Origin: Cenococcum geophilum 1.58
Taxonomy: Eukaryota; Ascomycota; Dothideomycetes; Gloniales; Gloniaceae
NCBI GenBank assembly: GCA_001692895.1
Contig: KV748205.1
Location: forward strand, 1,550,001-1,614,000
Direction of reading: 5' to 3'
Length of the DNA: 64,000 bases
Made by a program: the position numbers and the translations under genes. The notes under the pieces are model-generated. The model made no database searches. It worked only from the letters and a program-made list of their open reading frames with translations, and had not been told where the DNA came from. The stretch's first letter is position 1; each line of letters begins with the position of its first letter. Below, piece after piece: positions 37,020 to 47,804 of the stretch.

Positions 37020-39810
37020 GGCCGTAAATGTACCGTACGGCCTTCTAACGGGCCGTAACTAAACCATAAATACTCCGTTAGTCTTGCTCTACCCATTCTA
37101 TAACCTTTAGGTTAAGCTTATTTGTGTTAATTAGGGTTTTAAAAGCTTAACATGGCTTTGCCTTAGTTATAGCGTCTACTAGGTTGTCTTTACTGCTGAT
37201 CTATTTGACCTTTATAATCTCGCGTCGTTTATAGGCCTAACGTAAGCACATTAGGTCGACTATAAGCCTCTTCTCCTATATCGTGCCTAGTTTAACTAGG
37301 TAGTTGTAGAGGGACTTTAAATTGGTGTATAAAACCAGGGGTAGCTGCTCCAATTATAGGATCTTCTGGATTGTTAATTTGATTACGGCTGCTATATTAA
37401 AGCCATAGGCTAGTATATATAGTTTAGAAGCTAGTATACTGCGGGTTACTTACTTGCATTTAATTAAAGACCAATATAGTATATTTACATCTTAATTATA
37501 GTCCGTAAGTACGATTATAAAGCCGATTTGCGATAACAGGTCCCTATTATTGGCGAAGGAGGCGTCTATAAATACTATTACGCTAATGGAATTTAGGTCT
37601 AGCGGTATAAAAGTAAGTCCTCTTATTATATTATTAATCTGCCATTAAATGCGCTTATTAAGCTGCTTAACATTTTCTTCTTATAGATCTACTGCCTGGG
37701 CCGCAAAGGACAAGTTATAGGCAGATTTAGGTTGGTAGACTGTGGTAATATAGGCGCCTCTTACACGTTGTGCAGCGTATTAGTCCTTTATATTTACGGT
37801 CTTACGGGTCTTTTCGCGGGAACTGGTAAGGTCCGTAGGCTTTACTATAACAAGCTTTAGGTTTTAAGCTTGGCGTTCCTAGGTTAGCTAAATTAAGTTG
37901 CCCTTTTATATAATTAAGCCTCTGTTAAACTTAATTGGAGTCTACTTAGTTAACTACTCTTACGGCTTTGCTAGGAACTTAGCCCTTTATAATTTAGTCT
38001 CTTTGGCGTCTATAAAAGTCCGGTCCGCTAAGAAGAGGGTATTATCTATTTAGAGTCTAACAATACTAAGGCCGTTTAATAGTATGTATAGAAGGCAGGG
38101 GTCGTAGGTTAACTGTTCCGTTTTGAGTTTACGGACGTAATGCTAGTGGTATATTTTAAACCAGTGGTTTCTAGCTTCTGGCACTCCGTAAAGAGGTTTT
38201 ACAACCTATAAAATTGTTCCTAGTTGCAGGTTAAGCTTAAGGGGTAGTCATATAAAGATATTCCTACTTAGGTAGGTATTAGACTGCACGTAGGCTTATA
38301 AGATATCCTGTAAGTAGAGGGCTACGGGTTTAGTTTACTATAGTCTAGGCATAAGTACAAGTATAATCCATTAACTAACTCGTTAAATTGTAGGCGATTG
38401 CGTAAGGACTAAACCCTTTCCTTAGTTTTTATAAGCTTATATAATAAGCCTTAACTTTTTAAAGGCTTTGTTAGTACTAGGGTGCTTAATTTTGTTAATA
38501 AAGCGCGAATTAAATATACGGACGCCTTGCGGAACGTCTCTCTCTATTATAACCGCAAAGACGCCCTTTTTAAGTAGTCCGTTAATCTCTTTACGTTATA
38601 AGTCCGTAAAAGGGGTTTCCTATACTAAAACTAATATATCTATAGGCGGAGATTGCCTTGCGGATATACTTATAGAGGTTAGGTAATTCTCCGTTACGGG
38701 GTTCTTATAGGGGCGTCCTCGGCTACGCTTTACGGTAGGTTTAGTAGGTTTAGTAGGTTTCTAGGGGACCTCTAGGGTAGGCAAAGGTGCTTCTAGTTTA
38801 TTTAATTCGGCGGGTATTTCTAGTTTACCTAATTTAGCGGGTGCTTCTAGTTTGTCTAGCTTGGCGGGTGCTTCTAGTTCATCTGGCTCAATGTTATAGG
38901 TGTTTTTAGACCGAAAATAGGGTTTTACAGACGTGCTTCTAAAGCTTGTCGGTCCGCTAGGGAGCTATATATAGCAGGTCTCGTCTTCTACAGCTAGTAG
39001 ACGGTAAGGTCCAGTCTAATTACCGCTTTTACGCTATATAAGGACTTCAGAATTAAGCGGGAGGTTGTGTACTAAGGTCGTATTAGGTCCGTTACGGTAG
39101 TATAGGGCGTTATTAACAGTTTGTTTGGCCCGTAATTTGACTATTTCGGCCATTACCTTCCGTATTATAGCTGCTCGATCTATAACGGACGGGGCAGGAG
39201 GGTCCAGTTTGCTCATCCTTAGGTAGGCTCCATAGACTAAGAGGGTAGGTACTAGTCCGTTAGGGCCAGCGGTATCGTTAACGGCTTTTACGGCCATCTG
39301 TAAAGCCAGTTCTTTTTAGATATTTTTACACTCGTCCGTAATAATCTGGTAAGCTCTCTATAGAGCTAGGTAAGCTCGCTTAATAAGCCTAATAGACTAG
39401 TGCGCCTTAACTAGAACGGCTTTTATTAAAATAGCTATAGCCGTAGCGTACTATTAGAATTCCTTACTAATGAAGTTCCTACCGGCGTTATAGGTAATAT
39501 ACTCAGAAGGTCCAAGGTATGTGTTAATCTAGTAGGTCCGTAAAATGTCCCAAGTATATTTTATGGATATATTTTGCAACCAACGGGCGGCTTAATAGCG
39601 GGTTGCCTCGTCAATTATATATAATACTGGACTGCCGTTAATATACATAATATCCACGTATACTAAGTGGTTGAAGTTAAGGTCCTTATAAAGGGTAAAC
39701 TTAAATCGGCACGTAAGGAGCTGTATTTGTCGCTATTATAATAGGCTTAATAAATCGCCAGTGCCCTAAATGCAAGCACACGATTTCTACTGTAGGTGGA
39801 TTGGTATAAT
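37020..39810 (-). pseudogene. Ty1/Copia fossil C2: integrase-RT-RNase H
   Basis: Minus-strand Copia order, integrase before RT. Integrase core at about 39150-39750 (LVYVDIMYING, YIIDEATRY). Integrase tail open at 39034-39297 (AVNDTAGPNGLVPTLLVYGA). A linker with 9-residue repeats and an RSRGRPYKNP segment lies at about 38700-38890. RT has the IVRLQIDNTLFL region near 38050, and RNase H peptides (DASFANNRDLLSQIGFIIVL) near 37540. The end reads AKPC then LKTLINTNKL near 37140. E is inserted just past the pol end. The 5' part (gag, protease) is missing at about 39810, where Plavaka-like sequence begins. Confidence 0.8.
38785..38890 (-). repeat. 27-bp tandem repeat inside C2 pol (9-residue KLEAPAKLD repeat)
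   Basis: TTCTAG recurs at 38791, 38818, 38845 and 38872, an exact 27-bp period. On the coding strand each unit reads KLEAPAKLD or a close variant. It lies in the spacer between integrase and RT. Confidence 0.8.
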
Positions 39811-39829
39811 ATAAGCTATACTATAAAGC

Positions 39830-42800
39830 TGCGGGTATAGACTATCTTAATTAACGGGATGATATCTATTCTATAATCTAGGCTCAAGCGGATATATATA
39901 AAGACGATAAATTTACTATAGAATAATAGGTACACGACCTTATAGTAACTGATACCGCTATTAATAATACTTTACTAACCATTACAGGAAATACCAGTAT
40001 GATATTGGTAGAGGAGCTAAGCTATATAGTACCGGTAGAATAACTAACTAGCACTAAAACACACAGTTATATAGCAATAAGCCTCTTTACCTTAGATATT
40101 TATTATACCTAAACTTATTATAAAGTGACTGGCCGCTATATAGGAACCCCGCTTAGCTACCTAGAGGGGAACTCTAATTAGCAGTCTACCGTAGATCGCG
40201 ACTACCTACTAAGGCCTAGCTAGTTAGCAGATGGAATAAATAAAGGCAATAATATATTTTATCCTTTTATAAGCTCTATAGAATAGGCGTAAGTTATCTA
40301 GTGGGTATATAATGGCACGTTAGTAAAAGAAATAGACGCGTGGTTATAAGACCCCTATATTAAAAATATAAGGGACGGATATATATTATGCCGAAATGTA
40401 AAAGAAGTTAAGACAAAACTACATTCTATTTCTAAAGGTATAAGTAATAATAGCTGGTAAATCACAGAACTTAATATATACGGCAAAAACCTAAAGATAT
40501 ACTACCGTAATATACTTAGCGTAGTGGCCTTCCTAATCGGTCATTTCCCATTTAAAGGTGATATGGTTTATTCTCCTATTCGTCAATTTAACACAAAAGG
40601 TAATAGAGTGTATGACGAGGTATATACGGCTAACCGTTAGTAGGAGATCTAAGATTAATTACCTAATAGTGTAATGGCTATTATAGTGATACCTAGTAGC
40701 AACTAAATTAAGCTAACTACACTATCTAGAGATAAAAAGGCGTATCTGGTTTATATTATAATACTTAATATCCTATTAAAGACTTAATATATAGCTAGTA
40801 GGCCAGTAATACTTCTGCTAGGTTATATACCTATAGACTTACTAAGTAACCGGATAAATAAGCTAGATGTATACTATTAAGTAATAAGCATTATATTTAA
40901 ATGTAAGTATTTACCTTAGCAGTGTATAGGTACTTAAGTTAATATAAAAACTAGCCCTTAAACGCGCTGCTAGACGCGGTATGCCAATACGATACGCGGA
41001 TGGGTTTATCCGGTAATGCTACCCTATACTTACTAGGTTTATAGCAGATTATAAGAAATAGGTTATATTAATAGGAGTGAAATTAGGGCAATACTATATA
41101 ATATATTATATACCGCCTTATAAACGAGGTGACCTACTAAGCACTATATCCGGTAAATGGCCGCGAAGGATGTATAAATTAACTATTAAACAACTTAAAC
41201 GACAGCAAAACTTATAGCTAGATTATAGCGACCCTAAGTATATTAGGCCAATTTAAAATTTTGCCTGGTCCTATTATATAGCGGATATATACGCTATAAT
41301 GGCCCCTAATTTACTATATTAACTATATAAAGGTATTACGGAGCATTTAATAAGCTAGCTTCGGGCACTACTGCTTAATATTAAGAAAGGGAAAGGGAGG
41401 GTTCTGATAACTAATTATAGTGGTATAAAAACCCTATTATCTGCTAAGGATAGGGTAGAACGTCTTCTAACTATATAATTTGCCGAAGTTAAACCCTTTA
41501 AGGGTATAATTAGGTGGGATAACTTCGCAGAGTTAAGCTAATGGACTAGAAAGATGTACAAGTCCTTTCTTCGTCAGATTGTACTAGTTATAGCACCGTT
41601 ACTATATAGGTACAAAGGGGCAATGCTGTTTATTTATGCTATAGTTAACTTTACATTATTAGCCGAATATAAATCATATAATAAAGATATAATTAAATAC
41701 CTTAAAGCTGTATTATATTGAATAGATAAGATTAAAGAGGCGTTCTTGCCGTACTAACCTAACGACAAAAACCTACCCAATTTTAATATACCTAAACTTT
41801 ATACAATTTCCCACTATCCGGAGATGATTTGTATATTTGGCGCCTTAATAGGAACTATAATAGAGCACGGCGAAAGGGTATATATTCCTTAGAAGAATTT
41901 CTATTAAAGATTAAATAAGTATAAAGGGTATAAAGAGCAAATAATTTATCTTAATATGGAATTAATAAACACTATAGTAATATAAGAGATAGAGCTATAG
42001 GAAAATATAAGGCTAATACTAGTAGCTAATACTATAGAAGATTTATATATTGCATTATTATTAGGCATAGTTAACCTAATAGACGAGCCGTATAGATAGG
42101 ATTGCTGCTAGTTAACTAACTAAATGTTTTTAATATACGGAATAAATCCAAAGTTATGGCGTAGAGCCTATGAAATTTAGACTAGGCTAGGTATTAATTA
42201 ATTTATTATAAAACTAGCTTTGTTTATACGGGAATGTTATAAGCGAGTTAATGGTATATAAGCAACGGATTTAGACGTTAAGCGCCTTAAAAGAGATATA
42301 GCCTAGGTATAAGATTTACCTATTGGTATTTATCACTCTATAATATGCTATATTTGACGTAGTAAAGACTCCTATAATCTTAACTAACTATATAAAGTAT
42401 GGGCACGCTATAACCCAGTCTAGATACGGACTATTGCCCTATAGAGGGACTAAGTTTTTATATAAGAATATAAGAACGCACTAAATAGAATAAAGGGAAC
42501 GTGGGCTGCTTGTTTAGAATTGCTAGTATTAATACAGGACTTAAATCGGATAGATGAAAATAATAGATACTGAGTATACTATGGAGTACTTCTTAAGCTA
42601 TTCCGTCTATATAATAGAGGTAAGGTAGATCCTTTTAATGGGATAATTAAAGTAGAACGATTTTCTATAAATATAGCGCAAAATAGACGAAACCTAGACG
42701 GCCACTAAATATACGACATTTCTTATATTGAGAGACCTATATAACTAATACTAACTTCGCTAGATAAAAGAAGAACGTTTTAAATAAACTTATATACAGA

Positions 42801-43180
42801 TTGGGATATATACAATCGATTCTATAATAACGATTTTCTTTAAATTAATAGTATACGCGTAGATAAGTTTGTAAAGAAATAAAAATCTAAAACTAAGCTT
42901 CTAATTAAATCATAGGAGGCTTTAGAATAAAAACGAAAACGAAAACGGCCAACGTAATTAATAGGGAATTTAGTATATCTAATCCCTAGGAATTTAGGCA
43001 AATTGGCTATAAGATAAGGCAAGACTAAGAGAAGTTAAGAAAGCCGTTGGTTGGCTTAAATGCGGAGGCAGCGTATTCAATATATGGGTAAATTAAGTAG
43101 TAGAAGGGCTCGTTAGAGTAGGAGGCTGGCTAGCTATATGTGTTTTAGTAGATTTTGTATTAGCAGAGTAGTGTAATAAC
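39830..43180 (+). pseudogene. Decayed Plavaka/CACTA-type DNA transposase
   Basis: A plus-strand reading over about 3 kb follows the Plavaka-type transposase plan of fungi. Near 40530-40640 it reads FLIGHFPFKGDMVYSPIRQF then NTKGNRVYDEVYTAN. This is followed by the expected LTTLSRDKKAYLVYI and PVILLLGYIPIDLL segments (about 40700-40850). A later half follows (about 41540-41900) with a KMYKSFLRQIVLVIAPLL helix and the FNIPKLYTISHY motif. The C-terminal part (about 42640-42850) has VDPFNGIIKVERFSI. Family assignment is from memory of such proteins. The frame is interrupted many times by TAG and TAA where CAG and CAA would be expected, as RIP produces. Terminal inverted repeats and a target duplication were not found; TAGTG near 43170 may mark the right end. 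Confidence 0.65.
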
Positions 43181-43214
43181 CCCCCCTCTTCTACTTTTCT
43201 CTTCTAATTTGCCG

Positions 43215-43790
43215 TACGTTTTTCTTTAATAGGCCTTATTTTTATAATAATCTCTACCTCTATAGTCTAAGCTTCTTCCATCTATTCGCAACTGAGTATA
43301 TTAACTTTATTAACACTTAGAGCTAAATTAATAGCTAATCTTTGCGACCGTCGCTTCCTAACATATAGAATAGCCTTATATTGCTTCTCTGTAAAGGCTT
43401 TTCTTAAGTTTTAAACACAAAACGACTTTATTAGCTTGTCGCCTAAGCTAATACGCTTTAAGGGAGATTCTAGGTAGAAAAAAGCGGAAATAGCGCAATT
43501 AAACTGACTTAGTGTCTTAGGTATATCTATAGGCTAATTAGGTGTAAAGGGAAGCTCTAGAGTATGTCTTAATAAGGGAGGAGAATAAGGATAACCGTTA
43601 AGCACTTGCTGCTTAGGTGGTGTTAACCTACTAAACCACTAGAAAAGGTTAGCCATATCTATATAAATTAGTTCAATTCTTATATTTTTATAGGCAGTTA
43701 TAACGCTCTTACCCATAAAGATTAGCTCTAGTGCTTGCTTGCTAGTAGGAATTCTTAATATTATATAGCTGACGGTAAGATAATGCGGCA
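43215..43790 (-). pseudogene. Unrecognised decayed coding region
   Basis: A minus-strand frame of about 190 codons has only a few RIP-type stops. It includes KQALELIFMGKSVITAYKNI, SPPLLRHTLELPFTP, KRISLGDKLIKSF, KAFTEKQYKAILYV and RKRRSQRLAINLALSV. The mix of charged and aliphatic residues looks like real protein. I do not recognise a family. It points away from the next plus-strand gene remnant. Confidence 0.4.
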
Positions 43791-43949
43791 ATCTGCCGTA
43801 ATTTGCCCTAAATGGGCTGGTAATAGGCCTAAGCTCCCTAGTAGAATATTAAAATCTGCCCCTTTACTCTTCCGTTTTATTAACTATATCTATACTAGTA
43901 AATATACGATTTAAAAGTATTATACTTTATCTTTATATCTTTATTAACT

Positions 43950-45560
43950 TCTCTAACTTCTCCTACGTTAATTATGCCGAAGGTTTATTAACCTCCACTA
44001 TACTAAAAAAATACAACTATAGCTTCTAAAAAGAATACGGTATAAACTACCCTCTATATAGCTGCTTGAAATACTAATATATACCTAGGACTAAGGTAAA
44101 GGTAAAAGAAATAACACTACTAGTGCAAGAAGAATCTAGAAACGTATATACGAACGGTAGTTGGGCTAAAGTACTATAAATAGTACATACACGGTAGTAT
44201 GTAGCTAACTTTAGTAAATGGCTATATAAGGCGATAGAGTATCCAGGGATAGCGTCCTAAAATATCAGTTAAATATAAATAGCGATTCTAAAGAAGATAG
44301 AGGCTTAATACCCCAGAGAAGAACGTATTATTAATAACTCTAATAGAGTTTAGATAAAGAATCTCTAGATCTATATATATAGAATTTAACCATGGTATCT
44401 ATTATATAGACCCTATTACTTTACACCCGTTAACGCTTTAACAGCGGTTATAAGTCCTAAATCGCCCTAATAAGCGGCTTTAATGCTACCGTCCCTTTAC
44501 TAAAGAGCTTATCTCCGGTGCTAAAGATAACTCTATAGCTGAGTCATTTTATACGGCGCCTATACGCAGTAATAAGCAGCGGAAGTCTTAATACAGTATA
44601 GATGCAGTTAGAAAATGGCAAGAAATAAGTCGTAGTAGTAAACTTAAATTAAAACCTATAGATAAACTGATATTAAAAGCTGCCGTGCGCTTCTTTTAAA
44701 TGTTTATAATGTTAGGTAAGGCTCCTAAAGGTCTTTCTCTTACGCCGTAGCCGGAAGGGAACGTAGTAACTCTAGAAAAGACGATGGACTTAGTATAGGA
44801 TAAAGCAGTAGAGTATAATGGGGTTTTTAAAGGCGATGGTTCTAGCGAGGCTATATAAGAACCGTCGCTATTAATATATCGTATAGTAAGCTACCTTTTA
44901 TTGCTTTTATATATACTAATATTAAATAGATGTATAATAGCATTAGCCAGTTCTAGTCTTACCTATTAAAACGTATGTAGGATTGCGTAAAGACTAAGTA
45001 CTTATTTAGAAAGCTCTCTAAAAAGGAAATAATTACTAAAGTGGAAGAGCTACTTTATATAGATAACTTTTAATACTCTAAGATAGTACGCATAGCTAAA
45101 CTACCTTGGTACCCTCCTAACTATTTATAGGACGAGCAATCCCGCTTTATAGCACTGGTTATTATAGCTAGTCTTTCCGAGTTATTCTTTAAAGGAAAGT
45201 GGCAATTTGGGTTTAGTATAGATACGCAGCACTTTCTACGCCCAATTAGCCTAGGGGCTGTTATACTAATTTATGTAGTAATCCGCCACGTTATTAATAA
45301 ATGGAAAAGTAGTAGTTTTATCTGATAAAAGTTTAAAGCAGGTGCTAATCTTTACAGTAATTTATTCTTTCTTTACCCTTATTTTAACTACCTAGACTAC
45401 GCCGTAACTAACTTTAATATTAGCCATATAGGAACGGATAAAGGCTATATGGGCAGATTAGTTAATAGAGCGCTAGAACCAGATTTTAGGGCTTCTACAA
45501 TAGGGTATCTTAAAAAGACTCCAAGTAACTATACACAGCGACGACCCTGCTGTATAAGTA
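43950..45560 (+). pseudogene. Decayed gene of unknown function, faintly DUF6532-like
   Basis: A plus-strand frame becomes clear from about 44640: KPIDKLILKAAVRFF, FIMLGKAPKGLSLTP, then about 45150-45330 FIALVIIASLSELFFKGKWQ and RPISLGAVILIYVVIRHVIN. The FFKG box followed by a long aliphatic helix and a later FKAGANLYSN stretch recalls fungal DUF6532 proteins from memory only. The first 700 bp are less clear. In-frame TAG and TAA stops are frequent, as in RIP. It lies between Plavaka-like sequence and an Asp/Asn-rich tail that may belong to the same gene. Confidence 0.4.
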
Positions 45561-45824
45561 ATTCTAAATCTATTTAAATATAGTCTTGATAATCTTTCTA
45601 ACCTAGACTCCGACTATAACACAGGATTTAATAAGTAGCGCTTTAATATACTTCTACTGGTATGCGACTACTTATAATAATAGTTCTAGACTAATACTTA
45701 TATCTAAGTACTTAACGCGTCCCTTTTTTTAAACCTAGATACCTCTTACCCTTCTGGCACTATTACTAAGCCTAATATACCCTATAATATGTCGCCTAAT
45801 TAGACCGACCATAGTACTAATTAC

Positions 45825-46385
45825 TAAGGCGGTAGGCCTGACGATGTCAGCGACCTTAATAGCGGTATAGATAGCGGGACTAATATAAATAAGTGTTGTG
45901 ACGAATATAGCGGAGTTAATATAGATAAAGATGGTGATGCGGATAATGGAACGAATATAGCTCTAGGTGGTAATATGGATAATTGGAATAGTGTAAAAGA
46001 GGGGGGCAATAAATACAATGGAGTGGATACAGGTAATAATGCCGATGTAAATAGTGGAGAAGATATAGATAAGGATAGTGGCGCTAGTAACAATTTCGGA
46101 AATAATACCTATAAGCTTATCTTTAAAGGTATAAAATCACGGAATTGGAAACGTACTATTAATATACTATATCGCTGGAATTACGAATAGTTAATGGTTG
46201 CAGTTAAGCCATTTAGAAAGACGCTTAGGGCTGAACCTAATATAAGTCTTTGGTATACTATTAGAAAAGGGGTTAAGTCTATACTATTTAATAATAAGGA
46301 TTTAGATATCTTTAGAACGAGAGTAGAGGAGGGGCTAAGTAGGGTAAATGCTTTATGGTCTGTAATAGGTTTAGAGGAGTAGCTA
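45825..46385 (+). pseudogene. Asp/Asn/Gly-rich tail and C-terminal domain, unknown protein
   Basis: One frame is open apart from single stops. An acidic, low-complexity part (NIDKDGDADNGTNI, GVDTGNNADVNSGEDIDKDS) at about 45900-46110 is followed by a compact basic C-terminal part, KLIFKGIKSRNWKRTI and, after one in-frame TAG at 46188, KPFRKTLRAEPNISLWYTI and FRTRVEEGLSRVNALWSV, ending at 46382. The two halves share the same frame (45975-46190 and 46194-46382), so the TAG may be a RIP-altered CAG. It may be the 3' end of the preceding gene. No family recognised. Confidence 0.45.
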
Positions 46386-46430
46386 TTTTATATAGTGGTT
46401 ATAATATGAATATATTTTTAAAGGCATATT

Positions 46431-46500
46431 ATGGCAATCTATGGCAATCTATAGCAATCTATAGCAATCTATGGCAATTTATAGCAATCTGTAGCAGTAT
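46431..46500. repeat. 10-bp tandem repeat, 7 units
   Basis: Exact 10-bp period of ATRGCAATCT, with the last unit degenerate (GTAGCAGTAT). It lies 46 bp after the stop of the Asp/Asn-rich gene remnant. Confidence 0.9.
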
Positions 46501-46520
46501 ATTATAATTTAGAGAAATAT

Positions 46521-46628
46521 ATACAGTTTATACCATTTATATAGTTTATACAGTTTATACCATTTATATAGTTTATACAGTTTATATCGTTTATATAATT
46601 TATACGGTTTATATAGTTTATACGGTTT
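46521..46628. repeat. 9-bp tandem repeat, about 12 units
   Basis: Units of the type ATAYRRTTT in a row (ATACAGTTT, ATACCATTT, ATATAGTTT and so on). The first six units show a higher 27-bp period. It directly follows the 10-bp array. Confidence 0.85.
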
Positions 46629-46679
46629 ATATATAGTGTAGATATTATATAATTTATACAGTTTGCGCGCTATTTATTT

Positions 46680-46862
46680 GTAGGGTAGCAATTTGCTAGT
46701 ATTAGTTTGGTAGTTAAGCGTTTTGCTGCAATTTGCTGGCGGGGGCTGCAAATTTGTTGCGAAACGCGCGGTTTGCGCGAATTGCTAACGACTATATACG
46801 ACCACGTAAATCGCACAGTTTGTAGCAAATTGCCGCAATCTGCAATAACGCGCCCAAAAAAA
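46680..46862. repeat. GC-richer stretch with repeated GCAATTTGC-type words
   Basis: The word GCAATTTGC and its complement recur (AGCAATTTGCT, TGCAATTTGCTG, GTAGCAAATTGCCGCAATC), together with GCGCGG and GCGCGA runs. It has fewer TA steps than its surroundings. A short plus-strand open frame (46707-46907) runs over these words, but its peptide looks like their by-product. It could be the subterminal repeat zone of a DNA transposon. Confidence 0.45.
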
Positions 46863-46910
46863 AATCCTAATGTAGCTAAAATATATAGAGGCTTACTACC
46901 TAAGTAGGGC

Positions 46911-47804
46911 CAATAATAAGGTTATATAGCTTAACCTTATAGGCTTAGGATTTTTACGCCTCCTTTATACACTTAGGGTAATCTTATTATAGGACTTAGT
47001 AATCTTACGTAAGTAGTTCTTACTCTACCCCCTATAAAAGGACCCCCTCTTTAGCTATAAGGAGTACTAAGGTTTACTATATAGGTAGAAAGCTTACTAG
47101 CTAATATAGTTACGCTAAATAAGCTAGTAATATAGAAATACTAGCCCGCCTATAAGGCCGTAGCTAAGCTAAAATATAAGGCCGCAATCTTTAAAATAAA
47201 GGGGGTTTAATTACGCGTATAGACAATCTTAGAACGCCTTAGCGAAATAAAAAGGTTATTAGTATTATTTACACCTATATAGATCTAGTAAAGGAAAATA
47301 AGTATCTAAATAGGGCCTATAGAGTCTATACGTCTACCTTTAGGCAAGCCCGCGCCGTCTACTATAATATTTACTATATTTGCGCCACCTACTTAGCTGT
47401 TTATAATATCTATACTACCCACTTAGCCACCGTCTATAATATCCACACTATTTACTTAGCCATTTATAATATCCGCACCGTCTGCTTAGCCGTCTATAAT
47501 ATCTATACCATTTACTTAGCTATTTATAATATCCGTACCGCCTACTTAGCCGTCTACTATATCCGTATCGCCTTTACTAGCATAAGTATAAGCTAATACT
47601 TAACTATCTTTCCTATTTATCCTTAACCTATAGGCGCCGCTAAAGAAATATAAAATACTTTAAGGTAGTAATTTAGTCTTTTAGCTTTAGATTAAGTAGA
47701 CTTTAGGGCTAGCGGGTAAGCCATTAATTAAAGCTCTTAATTACTGCTAGGGGGCACGCTAGCAGGTTAACGGCGAGGCTATATTTTATAGCCGTTGCTA
47801 TAGG
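46911..47804. other. Region without recognised gene, holding a 30-bp minisatellite
   Basis: AT-rich, RIP-like sequence up to the left LTR of A3. Apart from the minisatellite at about 47391-47573 and a small hairpin near 46914 (AAGGTTA...TAACCTT) I see no family match. Both strands give weakly protein-like readings. Confidence 0.4.
47391..47573. repeat. 30-bp minisatellite, 6 units
   Basis: ACTTAGC or GCTTAGC starts at 47391, 47421, 47454, 47484, 47514 and 47544: period 30 with one 33-bp unit, so always a multiple of three. A looser unit precedes it. Either strand gives a 10-residue repeat: YLAVYNIRT-like on +, and DGxVGGTDII-like on -, with a stop at the same place in each unit of the minus reading. 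Confidence 0.8.

Noticed and set aside
38468-38686. Plus-strand open frame of 72 codons in C2
   Set aside because: Opposite strand of Copia RT.
42840-43022. Minus-strand open frame of 60 codons
   Set aside because: Complement of the lysine/arginine-rich end of the Plavaka-like reading.
45824-46093. Minus-strand open frame of 89 codons, Leu/Pro/Ser-rich
   Set aside because: Complement of the Asp/Asn-rich tail read on the plus strand, whose frame continues into a plausible C-terminal domain.
46431-47573. CRISPR-like array
   Set aside because: The repeats are directly adjacent with no unique spacers and the setting is fungal; these are mini- and microsatellites.
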